In this document: piece after piece, positions 7,424 to 17,200 of the stretch
Layout of the letters: the number at the start of each line of letters is the position of its first letter
Position numbering within the stretch: the first letter of the stretch is position 1
NCBI RefSeq assembly: GCF_900109945.1
Contig: NZ_FOBX01000001.1
Coordinates: 1,030,327-1,094,326 of the forward strand
DNA length: 64,000 nt
Origin: Bradyrhizobium sp. OK095
GTDB lineage: Bacteria; Pseudomonadota; Alphaproteobacteria; Rhizobiales; Xanthobacteraceae
Direction of reading: 5' to 3'
Made by a program: the position numbers and the translations under genes
Notes under the pieces: model-generated
What the model was told of the DNA's origin: nothing
Seen by the model: only the letters and a program-made list of their open reading frames with translations
The model's database searches: none

Positions 7424-8770
7424 TTACGAGAAGAACGCGATCTTCTCGGCCTGGGTCATGCGGCGGATGGGCGCCATGGGATCGTTGGCAGCCGCGCGGG
7501 GCTTTTGCAGGATGCCGCTGGCGAGGATGGTGGCGCCGAGCGAGGGCTCGGACAAGGGCGAGGGCATCGGCAGCGTCGCGGTCGGCGCCGCGCCGAATAT
7601 TGCCGTGGCGGCGATGGCCTGCGGCGGCTGCTCCATCACTTCGGCGGCAGCTTCCGCAATCGCGTTGGTAAGACGCGCCAGCGACTCCATCGCGATCGGC
7701 GCTTCCTCGGCAGGCTCTTCCATGATCGGTGCGGCGGGCGCCGGTGCGATCGGTTCCGGAAGCTCGGCGGCAATCGGCGCTGCGACCTCCATCGGCTCCG
7801 GAACAGCCACTTCCATCTCGACCGGCTCGATGATCGCGTCGAACTCCGGATCGGGCGCGGCCATCTCCAGCGCGATGGCGTCGAGGATGGCTTCGTCCTC
7901 GGCTTCCGCGGCGGCGTCGAGCGAGACCTCGTCGGTGACCTCCGCGAAGGCGGCGGGCTCGACGATCGGCTCTTGCGCGACGTTTTCGAGCACGGTGTGG
8001 TCTTCGGCGGCGACCTCCGGCGCGACGGCAGCGTCCATTGCCGCCTCGGCAATTGCCAACGCCTCGGTCGTGCTGGACGCTTCAATTGCTGCTTCGGGCT
8101 CGATAGCCTCCGCGATGTCTTGCGGCGCCTCCGTAAAAGCCACGGGTGCTTCGCTGACCATCGCCGCAGGCTCCGCCACGGATGGCGGTGCTTCCTGTAC
8201 CGGCGCCGGACTCACTGCCGCTTGCGGCGCTGTGTCGCCGTCGAGCTGCCCGATCCGATCCCTGAGCAGATCGAATGCGGCCTTGAGCTCGGCGCGGGGG
8301 TCGATGGTCGAAATCTGTCCGCAAGCCGCCTCGATGGAGGAGAGCTGCGAATCAATGAGGTCGCAGATTCGCCCGTCGGCGCCGATCTCGCGCCAGCGCC
8401 AGGAGATTTCCTTGATGATGCGCACGCCGCGCGGGATCGCTGCGAGGCTCGCCTCGATCTCCGCGGGATCGCAGGCCGCGATCGCGATCGTCTCGGCCTC
8501 GCGAATCGCGCGGCGGATCTCGACCAGCGCCTCGGGCAGGCGGTCCTCGACGACGGGTTGCCGCTGTGCCGCAAGGGTTTCTTCGATTTTCGCGACCGCG
8601 TCGAGCACCATGCTGGTGTCGGCATTGCGGTTGCGCCTGGCATATTCGCCGAGGAACCAGCGGCCGCGCGCGGTCTCCATGAAGGCTTCGCTGATCGCGT
8701 CGTAATCCTGCTCGTTCGGCTCGGCCGCGCGGGCAGACATAGGCGAGAGGGCGAATGCTTCGTTGGCCAT
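7424..8770 (-). CDS. Acidic Ala/Glu/Pro-rich protein of unknown function
   Basis: A 448-residue product with two parts. Residues 1 to about 150 look folded and helical: FMETARGRWFLGEYARRNRN, then a helical stretch with EIRRAIREAETIAIAA and EISWRWREIGADGRI. Residues 160-410 are an acidic, low-complexity Ala/Glu/Pro/Val linker. The end is a short conserved-looking RRMTQAEKIAFFS tail. I see no catalytic motif, signal peptide or membrane span. The layout, a helical N-domain, a long disordered linker and a C-terminal peptide, is typical of adaptor or scaffold proteins. I start at the ATG at 8770 (MANEAFALSP); an upstream GTG/ATG at 8818 is possible. Its 5' end faces the divergent MFS gene. Confidence 0.6.
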   Translation of the reverse strand: MANEAFALSPMSARAAEPNEQDYDAISEAFMETARGRWFLGEYARRNRNADTSMVLDAVAKIEETLAAQRQPVVEDRLPEALVEIRRAIREAETIAIAACDPAEIEASLAAIPRGVRIIKEISWRWREIGADGRICDLIDSQLSSIEAACGQISTIDPRAELKAAFDLLRDRIGQLDGDTAPQAAVSPAPVQEAPPSVAEPAAMVSEAPVAFTEAPQDIAEAIEPEAAIEASSTTEALAIAEAAMDAAVAPEVAAEDHTVLENVAQEPIVEPAAFAEVTDEVSLDAAAEAEDEAILDAIALEMAAPDPEFDAIIEPVEMEVAVPEPMEVAAPIAAELPEPIAPAPAAPIMEEPAEEAPIAMESLARLTNAIAEAAAEVMEQPPQAIAATAIFGAAPTATLPMPSPLSEPSLGATILASGILQKPRAAANDPMAPIRRMTQAEKIAFFS

Positions 8771-8845
8771 GTCAATCTCGTCGCGCAAATCAGTGCGCGT
8801 TACTGTAACGATCACCACGATATCGACCGAATCGCAATTGGTTTG

Positions 8846-10042
8846 ATGCCGCCCGAATCACAAATCCCCATCGCAGCAACCGTCAAGCGGCGATTCGCCG
8901 TGAGTCTCGCGCTGTTCTATTCGGCTGTCTTTGCTGTTTCGGGCACGCATCTGCCGTTCTTTCCGGTCTGGCTGAAGGCGATCGGCATCGACCCAAGCTG
9001 GATCGGTCTGATCAACGCGCTGCCGGCGATCACGCGCTTCACCACGCTGCCGCAGATCACTGCCATTGCCGAAAAGCGACACGCCATTCGCACCGCAATG
9101 ATGGTGTCGGTGCTGGCGACCGCGATCGGCTTTACGGCGGTCGGCTTGCAGCAGCAGCCGCTGGCGCTGTTCCTGATCTACGCGATCACCTGCATGATGT
9201 GGACCCCGACCACCCCGCTGACGGACGCCTATGCGCTCCGCGGCGTCGCGCGCTACGGGCTCGACTACGGGCCTTTGAGGCTGTGGGGTTCGGCGGCGTT
9301 TGCGGCCGGCTCGCTCGCCTGCGGCTTTCTCGTCGACCACATCGCGGCGCGCGATCTGATCTGGGTGATCGTCGCATGGGCCGTCGTTGCGGTCGCGGCC
9401 AGCCTTCTGCTTCAGCCGCTCGACGATGTCAGGCGCAAGACCGCTGAAGCGCATCCAGGCAAAGCGTTGCTGCGCGACGGCGGCTTCTGGGCCGTGATCG
9501 TCTCGGCCGCGCTGATCCAGGGCAGCCACGTCGCGTACTACACGTTCTCCGCCATCAACTGGCAGCTCCACGGTCTCGGGGGCTTAACCATCGCGGGGCT
9601 GTGGACGCTGGGCGTGATCGCCGAGATCGTCGTGTTCGCGCTGTCACCGCGCTTCTCGCTGCATCCGTCCACGATGATCGCGATCGGGGGCTTGAGCGCC
9701 GTGGCGCGCTGGATCGTCACCGCCAACGAGCCGCCGCTCGCGCTGCTCGCAATCGCACAGCTTGGTCACGGCCTGACCTTCGGCATGACCATCGTCGGCA
9801 CGATGACTTTGCTGGTGCAGCGTGTGCCCTCGCATCAGATCGCACGTGGGCAGGGCTACTATGCCGCATGCAGCGGATTATTGGGCGCGACGACCTCGAT
9901 CGCGTCAGGCGCGATCTACGCCCGCATCGGCGACAATCTCTATTACGTCATGGCTGCGATGGCCGCTGCCGGCGCGCTCGTCATCTGGTCGGCGCGGGAT
10001 CGGCTGAGCGCTCATCCCCAGAGCGAGGCATCAGGCGGATAG
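8846..10042 (+). CDS. MFS transporter (MFS_1-like, HcaT/nucleoside symporter type)
   Basis: A 398-residue inner-membrane protein with about 12 hydrophobic segments. The first helix reads VSLALFYSAVFAVSGTHLPFFPVWL, which with the following GIDPSWIGLINALPAITRF places it in the MFS_1-like subgroup of 3-phenylpropionate/nucleoside-H+ symporters. RLWGSAAF near residue 145 is the loop motif of that group. Substrate unknown. The ATG at 8846 gives a short basic N-terminus before helix 1; the open frame extends far upstream only as a shadow of the opposite gene. Its 3' end overlaps the convergent epimerase gene by 31 bp, an unusually long tail-to-tail overlap. Confidence 0.75.
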   Translation: MPPESQIPIAATVKRRFAVSLALFYSAVFAVSGTHLPFFPVWLKAIGIDPSWIGLINALPAITRFTTLPQITAIAEKRHAIRTAMMVSVLATAIGFTAVGLQQQPLALFLIYAITCMMWTPTTPLTDAYALRGVARYGLDYGPLRLWGSAAFAAGSLACGFLVDHIAARDLIWVIVAWAVVAVAASLLLQPLDDVRRKTAEAHPGKALLRDGGFWAVIVSAALIQGSHVAYYTFSAINWQLHGLGGLTIAGLWTLGVIAEIVVFALSPRFSLHPSTMIAIGGLSAVARWIVTANEPPLALLAIAQLGHGLTFGMTIVGTMTLLVQRVPSHQIARGQGYYAACSGLLGATTSIASGAIYARIGDNLYYVMAAMAAAGALVIWSARDRLSAHPQSEASGG

Positions 10043-11007
10043 ACCAGGCTGTCGTCGTAACGCAGGGCGTGATCGCGGTCGCGCGCCAGCAGCAGGGGAC
10101 CGTCGAGATCGACGAAGCGCGCCTGCGGCGTCACCAGCATGGCGGGGGCCATCGACAATGAGGTTGCGACCATGCAGCCGATCATGATTTCGAAGCCGAG
10201 CGCCTGCGCGGCATCCGCCATGGCGAGGGCCTCGGTGAGGCCGCCGGTCTTGTCGAGCTTGATGTTCACGGCGTCGTAGCGCTCGCGGAGCGGCGCGAGC
10301 GAGTTGCGGTCATGAACGCTCTCGTCGGCGCAGACCGCGAGCGGCCGCTTGATTCGCGCCAGCGCCTCGTCCTTCCCGGCCGGCAGCGGCTGCTCCACCA
10401 GGGTAACGCCGACGGCATCGCAGGCGGCAAGATTCTGCTCCAGATTGGCCTCGGTCCAGGACTCGTTGGCATCGACGATCAGCTCGGATTCGGGGGCCGC
10501 CTTGCGCACGGCCGCGATTCGCTCGGGATCGCCGTCGCCGCCGAGCTTGATCTTGAGCAGCGGCCGGTGCGCCGCCTTGGCTGTGGCGGCCGCCATGGCC
10601 TCGGGGGTGCCCAGCGAGATCGTGTAGGCCGTGGTGCGCTCACCCGGGATCGGGCGGGCCAGCAGGTTCCAGGCTCGCAGGCCCGCCGCCTTGGCCTCGA
10701 GGTCGATCAGGGCGCAATCCAGCGCGTTACGGGCCGCACCGGGCGGCATGGCGGCTTGCAGGGCCTCTCGCGAGAGGCCGCCCGCCACGGCCGCCTGCAT
10801 GGCCTGGATGGCCGCAAGGGTCGCCTCGGGCGTCTCGCCATAGCGCGGATAGGGCACGCATTCGCCGCGGCCGGTCAGGCCGCTCCGGCTGATTTCGGCC
10901 ACAACGGTCACAGCCTCGGTCTTGGCGCCCCGGCTGATGGTGAAACTGCCAGCGATGGGAAAGCGCTCGATTCGCGCGGCCAGGGCCGGAACTTTGCTGG
11001 AAGTCAT
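10012..11007 (-). CDS. dgcA: Enolase-superfamily epimerase, DgcA/dipeptide epimerase type
   Basis: A 331-residue member of the muconate-lactonising branch of the enolase superfamily. The acid-base and metal residues are visible in order: KIKLGG (catalytic Lys), VDANESW (metal Asp), VEQPLP (metal Glu), CADESVH (metal Asp) and NIKLDKTGG (second catalytic Lys). The Lys pair indicates 1,1-proton transfer, so a racemase or epimerase rather than a dehydratase. It fits L-Ala-D/L-Glu epimerases and the closely related N-acetyl-D-glutamate racemase DgcA of D-glutamate catabolism. The partner DgcN is not in the window, so the choice between the two rests on resemblance only. Confidence 0.75.
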   Translation of the reverse strand: MTSSKVPALAARIERFPIAGSFTISRGAKTEAVTVVAEISRSGLTGRGECVPYPRYGETPEATLAAIQAMQAAVAGGLSREALQAAMPPGAARNALDCALIDLEAKAAGLRAWNLLARPIPGERTTAYTISLGTPEAMAAATAKAAHRPLLKIKLGGDGDPERIAAVRKAAPESELIVDANESWTEANLEQNLAACDAVGVTLVEQPLPAGKDEALARIKRPLAVCADESVHDRNSLAPLRERYDAVNIKLDKTGGLTEALAMADAAQALGFEIMIGCMVATSLSMAPAMLVTPQARFVDLDGPLLLARDRDHALRYDDSLVYPPDASLWG

Positions 11008-11150
11008 TTTGAACTCTGGCGAAATCTGAACCTGCTAGTTACCTCTAGCAACTAACATTAACCAGTTGGGGATAGCTTCTCCGGGTAAGGGCGCGTGCGC
11101 AACCATCTGATTTCATCCGTTTCTGGCGCCCCGGCACGGGAGCGGACATC

Positions 11151-12284
11151 TTGAGCGGCGATCCGAAGCTGGAGCGGATAACCAAGGGCAATGCGCTGGC
11201 ACTCTGCGCCACCGGAACCTGGACCGCGAGTTTCGCGCCGGTCCTTGAGCGGATGGTGGCGGATGCCGAGAAACTGGCCGGCAGCCCCCAAAGCATCTTC
11301 ATCGACGTCTCCGAGGTCGCCAAGCTCGACACTTTTGGCGCTTGGCTGATCGAGCGGCTGCGCCGCAGCCTGACGCAGGGAGCGGTCGAGGCGCAGATCG
11401 CGGGCCTCTCGGCGAACTATTCGAGCCTCGTGGACGAGGTGCGGCGGGTTAGGGCAAACCCCGTGACCGACTCGGGCACGATCACCATCACCGGCATGCT
11501 GGAGCAAATCGGGCGCACTGTTGCCGGCGTGGCCGGTACGGTGGCTGGCCTCGTCGACATGCTCGGCGCGGTGCTCGCGGCAGGCTTTCGCACTCTGATC
11601 CACCCCCGCTCGTTCCGCCTGACCTCGACCGTGCATCACATGGAGCAGGTCTGCTGGCGCGCTGTGCCGATCGTGGTGCTGATCACCTTCCTGATCGGCT
11701 GCATCATCGCGCAACAAGGGATTTTCCATTTCCGCCGCTTCGGCGCCGACATCTTCGTCGTCGACATGCTCGGCGTGCTGGTGCTGCGCGAGATCGGGGT
11801 GCTGCTGGTCGCGATCATGGTCGCGGGCCGCTCGGGCAGCGCTTACACCGCCGAGCTCGGCTCGATGAAGATGCGGGAAGAAATCGACGCGCTGCGCACC
11901 ATGGGTTTTGATCCGATCGAGGTGCTGGTGCTGCCGCGCATGTTGGCTTTGGTGCTCGCGCTGCCGATCCTCGCCTTCCTCGGTGCGATGGCTGCGCTCT
12001 ATGGCGGCGGTCTCGTCGCCTGGCTCTACGGCGGCGTCGATCCCGAAGCCTTCCTGCTGCGTCTGCGCGACGCCATCTCGATCGACCATTTCATCGTCGG
12101 CATCGTCAAAGCACCTGTGATGGCCGCGGTGATCGGCATCGTCGCCTGCGTCGAGGGCCTCGCCGTGCAGGGCAGCGCGGAATCGCTCGGCCAGCACACC
12201 ACCGCGTCGGTGGTGAAGGGCATCTTCTTCGTCATCGTCATGGACGGCGTGTTCGCCATCTTCTTCGCCTCGATCGGGATGTGA
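11151..12284 (+). CDS. mlaE: MlaE/YrbE-type ABC permease with N-terminal STAS domain
   Basis: A 377-residue inner-membrane subunit of an MCE-type lipid ABC transporter. Residues 1 to about 95 form a STAS domain, seen as IFIDVSEVAKLDTFGAWLIERL; from about 125 the YrbE/MlaE permease follows, with several membrane helices and the ELGSMKMREEIDALRTMGFDP coupling loop. Fusion of STAS to the permease is common in alphaproteobacteria, whereas E. coli uses a separate MlaB. Translation appears to start at TTG (11151), supported by GGGAGCGGA just upstream; no ATG fits. It is the first of three genes, with the ATPase starting 2 bp after its stop. Confidence 0.87.
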   Translation: MSGDPKLERITKGNALALCATGTWTASFAPVLERMVADAEKLAGSPQSIFIDVSEVAKLDTFGAWLIERLRRSLTQGAVEAQIAGLSANYSSLVDEVRRVRANPVTDSGTITITGMLEQIGRTVAGVAGTVAGLVDMLGAVLAAGFRTLIHPRSFRLTSTVHHMEQVCWRAVPIVVLITFLIGCIIAQQGIFHFRRFGADIFVVDMLGVLVLREIGVLLVAIMVAGRSGSAYTAELGSMKMREEIDALRTMGFDPIEVLVLPRMLALVLALPILAFLGAMAALYGGGLVAWLYGGVDPEAFLLRLRDAISIDHFIVGIVKAPVMAAVIGIVACVEGLAVQGSAESLGQHTTASVVKGIFFVIVMDGVFAIFFASIGM

Positions 12285-12286
12285 CG

Positions 12287-13069
12287 ATGGCAAGAGAAGC
12301 TCAAAGCGAGATTCAAGATCCCATCATCCGCGTCCGCGACATCACCGTGCAGTTCGGCGCAACGCGTGTGCTCGACGGCCTCGACCTCGACGTCAAGCGC
12401 GGCGAGATTTTGGGATTTGTCGGCCCGTCGGGCGCCGGCAAATCGGTGCTGACGCGCACCATCATCGGCCTCGTGCCGAAGGTCGCGGGCTCCATCGAGG
12501 TGTTCGGGGTTGATCTGGATGCCTCCAACACCTTGCAGCGCCGCAAGGTGGAGCGGCGCTGGGGCGTGCTGTTCCAGCAGGGCGCGCTGTTCTCCTCGTT
12601 GACCGTGCGGCAGAACATCCAGTTTCCGATGCGCGAATATCTCAGGGTTTCGCAACGGCTGATGGACGAGATCACCATTGCCAAGCTGACTATGGTGGGC
12701 CTCAAGCCCGAAGTGGCCGATCGGTTTCCCTCGGAGCTGTCCGGCGGCATGATCAAGCGCGTCGCGCTGGCCCGTGCGCTGTCGCTCGATCCCGACCTCG
12801 TGTTCCTCGACGAGCCGACCTCAGGCCTCGATCCGATCGGTGCCGGCGATTTCGACGAGCTGGTCCGGACCCTCCAGCGCACTTTGGGGCTGACCGTTTT
12901 CATGGTAACGCACGACCTCGACAGCCTTTACACAGCATGTGACCGCATCGCCGTTTTAGGGAACGGTAAGATCATTGCGGCAGGCTCGATCGCCGACATG
13001 CAGGCTTCGCAGCATCCCTGGCTGCGGCAATATTTCCATGGCAAGCGCGCCCGCGCGGTGATGGGCTGA
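12287..13069 (+). CDS. mlaF: MlaF-type ABC transporter ATP-binding protein
   Basis: A 260-residue ATPase powering the MCE lipid transporter. All NBD motifs are intact: Walker A GPSGAGKS near residue 46, Q-loop LFQQGALFSSLTV, signature LSGGM, Walker B LVFLDEP followed by TSGLDP, and the switch THD. The unusual GALFSSL after the Q-loop and the LSGGMIKRVALARAL signature are typical of MlaF and related MCE ATPases. Start ATG at 12287; a GTG at 12281 overlaps the mlaE stop. It likely acts in trafficking phospholipids between outer and inner membrane. Confidence 0.92.
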   Translation: MAREAQSEIQDPIIRVRDITVQFGATRVLDGLDLDVKRGEILGFVGPSGAGKSVLTRTIIGLVPKVAGSIEVFGVDLDASNTLQRRKVERRWGVLFQQGALFSSLTVRQNIQFPMREYLRVSQRLMDEITIAKLTMVGLKPEVADRFPSELSGGMIKRVALARALSLDPDLVFLDEPTSGLDPIGAGDFDELVRTLQRTLGLTVFMVTHDLDSLYTACDRIAVLGNGKIIAAGSIADMQASQHPWLRQYFHGKRARAVMG

Positions 13070-13085
13070 GGTGCCGGAGTAGCTG

Positions 13086-13970
13086 ATGGAAACGCGCGCC
13101 AATTACGTATTGATCGGGTCGTTCACGCTGGCGGTGATCGCTGCGGCGATCGGCTTCGTGCTGTGGTTCCAGTCGCTGCACTCCACCAAGCAGCGCAGCC
13201 CGCTGCGCGTGGTGTTCGAGGGTCCCGCCGCGGGCCTGCGCAATGGCGGCAGCGTCAATTTCAACGGTATCCGGGTGGGTGAGGTGGTCTCGGTGAAGCT
13301 CGACAACCCGCGTCGGGTTGTCGCACTCGCCATGATCGAGAACAACGCCCCGATCCGCAAGGACACCCTGGTCGGCCTCGAATTCCAGGGCCTGACCGGC
13401 GTCGCCGCGATCTCGCTCAAGGGCGGTGAGGAGGCCGCACCTCCGCCGCCGCTCGACGAGGACGGCATCCCGACGCTGCTGGCCGATCCGAACAAGCTCC
13501 AGGACGTCACTGAAGCCATCCGCGGCACGCTCCAGAACATCAACAAGATCGTCGCCGACAATCAGGAATCGGTGAAGAACTCGCTGAAGAACCTCGAGAC
13601 CTTCACCAACTCGCTCGCGCGCAACTCCGAGAAAATCGACAACGTGATGGCCAAGGTCGACGGCGTGATGCTCAAGGCCGACAGCCTCATGCTCGGCCTC
13701 AACACGCTCGCGGGCGGCAAGGACGGCGGTGAGTTGTTCCTGGCGGTGAAGTCGATCCGCGAACTCGCCGACGATTTTGACAAGCGCTCCGGCGCGTTGA
13801 TGACCGACGGCCGCCGTACGCTCGGCGACATCAGCCGCGCCGTGAACAATTTTGACCGCAACCCGACCCGCGTGTTGTTCGGCGCCAGCAACAGCGCACC
13901 GGCCGCCGCTCCGCCGCCGGCGGCCGAGCCGCCGAAGCCCGCCGCGACGCCCGAACGCAGGCGGCAGTAA
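13086..13970 (+). CDS. mlaD: MlaD/MCE-domain substrate-binding subunit
   Basis: A 294-residue inner-membrane-anchored periplasmic protein. Residues 7-29 are a signal anchor (YVLIGSFTLAVIAAAIGFVLWF). The MCE domain follows at about 38-115, with VVFEGPAAGLRNGGSVNFNGIRVGEV and LEFQGLTGVAAISLKGG. A long helical region rich in NSLKNLETFTNSLARNSEKI comes next, then a Pro/Ala tail. The MCE domain forms the hexameric lipid channel of the complex. No auxiliary outer-membrane lipoprotein gene follows, although related loci often have one; a repeat block and a convergent gene come next. Confidence 0.9.
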   Translation: METRANYVLIGSFTLAVIAAAIGFVLWFQSLHSTKQRSPLRVVFEGPAAGLRNGGSVNFNGIRVGEVVSVKLDNPRRVVALAMIENNAPIRKDTLVGLEFQGLTGVAAISLKGGEEAAPPPPLDEDGIPTLLADPNKLQDVTEAIRGTLQNINKIVADNQESVKNSLKNLETFTNSLARNSEKIDNVMAKVDGVMLKADSLMLGLNTLAGGKDGGELFLAVKSIRELADDFDKRSGALMTDGRRTLGDISRAVNNFDRNPTRVLFGASNSAPAAAPPPAAEPPKPAATPERRRQ

Positions 13971-14013
13971 GCGTGTAGTCGACGGATCTCTCCTCGTTAT
14001 CGCAGCGTCCGGT

Positions 14014-14155
14014 CTCGTGTCCCGGACGCGCTGCAGCGTGTAACGCTGCTGCGCAGAGCCGGGACCCAGAACGCAGCACGGTAAAATGCAGCGCGATGGG
14101 CCCCGGCTCTGCAGCGCACCGCCGAAGAGGCGCTGCGCAGCGTCCGGGGCACGAG
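14014..14155. repeat. Long palindromic dispersed repeat, family B, copy 1
   Basis: An element of 142 bp with CTCGTG...CACGAG ends and long imperfect arms: TCCCGGACGCGCTGCA against GCGCAGCGTCCGGGG, and an inner GCGCAGAGCCGGGACCC against GGGCCCCGGCTCTGC. A second copy lies at 45792-45929 with a different loop. Intergenic, able to fold as one large cruciform or hairpin. Confidence 0.85.
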
Positions 14156-14212
14156 AGTGCCGGGTGACGCGCAAGCTTTCTCAACGGCATCCTCGCAAGG
14201 ACGAGCTCAAAC

Positions 14213-14241
14213 AAAAACGGAGGCCGCGAGGCCTCCGTTTT
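14213..14241 (-). terminator. Rho-independent terminator of the giant GPR-like gene
   Basis: A 12-bp perfect stem (14214-14225 with 14230-14241) and GCGA/TCGC loop. Read on the minus strand it ends in TTTTTGTTTGAG, a good U-tract, 23 bp after the stop codon of the giant gene. Confidence 0.8.
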
Positions 14242-14263
14242 CTCATTCGTTATTTGTTGTCGC

Positions 14264-17200
14264 TCACCCCAGCCGGCCCGCGCTGTGCGCGAGCAGCGTG
14301 TAGACCAACCCCGTCTCCGAGGTCAGGTGGTTGCGCAGCTCCTGCGGGCCGCGGCCGTCGCGGGCGACTTCGTCGAGCAGGCGTTCGAACTCGGCGACAT
14401 AGCGGTCGACCGTGGCCTTGAAGTTGCGATCGGAACGGTACTTGCGGGCGACCTCGTCAAAGGCCTTCTGGCCGGCGGGCGTGTAGAGGCGCTTGGTGAA
14501 GGCCTTGTTCTCGCCGCGCTGGTAGCGGTCCCACATCTCGGCGGCTAGGTTGCGGTCCATCAGCCGGCCGATGTCGAGCGACAGCGATTCCAGCGGATTG
14601 CTGCTGGCCTGCGGGGCCTGCGGCTGCGGCGCGGGTGCCGCACGGCCGCGGGGCGCCTCACGACCGGTCGGCGCGCCCTGGTTGGCGTCCGTGCGGTTGA
14701 GGAGGTCCGACAGCCAGCCGTCACGGCCCTGGTCGTTGCTGGAGGGCGCAACCGGCGGCGCTTCGGTGCGGCGCGAGGGGGCGGGCATGCCGAGGTCCGG
14801 CGGCGGCAGCGTGGAGGCGCTGCCGGTGTCGCGGCCGCGGGTCTCGGTGCTGCGCGCGCCGGCGGTTGCCATCATCGGCTCTTCCTGCTGGCGCTGGACG
14901 GCGACAGAAGCGCGGCCCGTCGTCGAGACGTCGAGACCACGGCCATGCTGGGCCACGATGCGGTTGAGCTCGGCGAGGGCCTCGATCTGGTCGACGATCA
15001 CCTTGCGCATCTGCGCAGTGCTCTCGGCGGCCTCCTGCGGCATCTCGAGCACGCCGCGGCGCAGCTCGTTGCGGGTGGCTTCGAGCTCGTTGTGCATCTC
15101 GAAGGCCATCTGCTTCATGCTGGAGACGAGATTGGAGAACTTCTCGGTCGACTGCTTGAACATCGCATCCGCCTCGTCCGTGGTCTGGCGGTAGATGTCG
15201 TGCATGGACTCGACGGTCTGGCGGTGCTCCTCCTCCGACGCCGCGCGCACGGCCTCGAACTGGCGGGTGATCGCGGCGGAACCTGCGCCGGCGGTCTCCG
15301 CGACCACGCGGGCGATGTCGCGGGCACGCTCTTCGGCGGCGGCCAGCGATTCATCGAGCAGGCCGGTGAAGCGCGACAGGCGCTGGTCGAGATCGGTCGT
15401 GCGCAGGTCGATCGTGGTGACGAGCGATTCCAGCCCGAGCTTGCGTTCGGCGAGCGAGGCGGTGGTGTTCTTGTTGCTCTGCTCCACAACCTGGGCGGCT
15501 TCGACGAGCGCCTTGCCGTGCGCGTCGAACTGGGTCGACAGCTCGCCGAGATCCTGGAGCGCCCGCGTGGTCTTCGTATTGAAGACGTTGAGCTGGTCTT
15601 CCAGGTTCTGCGTCGCCGCGCCGTTGCGCGAGGTGACGTCGTTCATCGCCGAGACGAAGTCGGCGACACGTGTCACCAGCGCCCGCTCGAGCGAATTGAG
15701 GTTGTCGTGCGCACCGGTCAGCACCTCCTGGAGCAGGATGTTGCCTTCGCGCAGCCGCTCGAACAGGGCGACCGTGTCGGTGCGCAGGATCTTGCTGGTC
15801 TCCTGCATCTCGGTGACGGCCGCAATCGACACCTGGCGCGACTGGTCGATCGCCGAGCGCGAGGCCTGCTCGAGGTCCTTGAGCGACTTGTTGACCGCGC
15901 CGGTGGCCATCTCGCTTGCCGAGTTGATGGTCCGGGCCACCTCGGAGCCGTTGCCCATCATGGTCTGCGAGAACGCGGTACCGCGAGTCTCGATCGACTT
16001 CAGCGCGTCGGAGGTGACGCGATCGATGTCGAGCGTGAGCTGGCTGGTCTTCGAGCCGATCGCATCCACGAGCGAGCCGCGCTTGGCGTCGATCATGTTC
16101 GAGAGGCGGTCGGCCTGCTGCTGCACATAGGTGACGATTTCGTCGGTCTTGCCGGTCATGGCCTGGCCGAAGCTGCTGCTGGCGGCGAGCACCGAGCGCT
16201 CGACGTCCGCCGAACTCGACTTGACCCGCGAGCTCGCCTCGTTGGAGGCGTTGATCAGCGCGTTCTGGGCGTTCATTGCGCTGGTCTGGATGTCGTTGGT
16301 CGCATTCGCGGTGGCTGCGCCGAGCGCACGCTCGATCTCGGTCGAGATCGTGCGGATCTGGCTCGCGGCATCCGCCGAGGTCGAGGTCAGCGAGGTCTGC
16401 GCCTCGCGCGCGCTGTTGAGGATGGTCGAGGCGGTGTCGGCACCGACCGCGGTCAGCGTGCGCTCGATGTCGGTGGTCAGCGACTTGATCTGGCTGGCCG
16501 CATCGGTCGAGGCGGAGATCAGCGTGCCCTGGGCCTCGCGGACGCCGCTGGTGAGCGCCTCGATGGTGGCGCCGCCGGCGGTCGCCAGCGCGCGCTGCAT
16601 CTCGGCTGCGAGCGAACGGACCTGGCCGGTCTGTTCGGCCGAGACGGAGAGCAGGGTGCTCTGGGCGTCGCGGGCGCTGGTGGTGATCGTCTCGGCGGTC
16701 GACTGGCCGACCTGAGAGAGCGAACGATGCACTTCGGCCGCGAGCGACTTGACCTGGCTCGCCGCATCCGTGGACGCATTGACGAGCGTGCTTTGCGCTT
16801 CGCGGGCGCCGGTCATGATGGTCTCTGCCGTCGAGGTGCCGGCCATCGAGAGCGAGCGCTGCACGTCGGAGGACAGCGCCTTGATCTGGTTGGCGGTCTC
16901 GCTCGAGGCCGCGATCAGCGCGCTCTGCGCGTCGCGGGCGCCGGCGGTGATCGCCTCGGCCGTGGTGGTGCCGGCCAGCGACAGCGAGCGCTGCACGTCG
17001 GCGGTGAGCGTCTTGACGTGGTTGGCCGCGTCCGATGAGGCCGTGACGAGCGTGGTCTGCACCTCGCGGGCGCCGGCCAGGATCGAGGCTGCGGTGGCAG
17101 AACCGGTCGCCGACAGCGTGCGCTCGACGTCGGCTGCGAGACCCTTGATCTGGTTGGAGGCATCGCCGGAGGCGGCGACCAGGGTCGACTGCGCTTCGCG

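Noticed and set aside
9584..9591. TTAACCAT CtrA half-site in the MFS gene
   Set aside because: It is inside coding sequence with no TTAA 11 bp away and no downstream gene start; a chance match.
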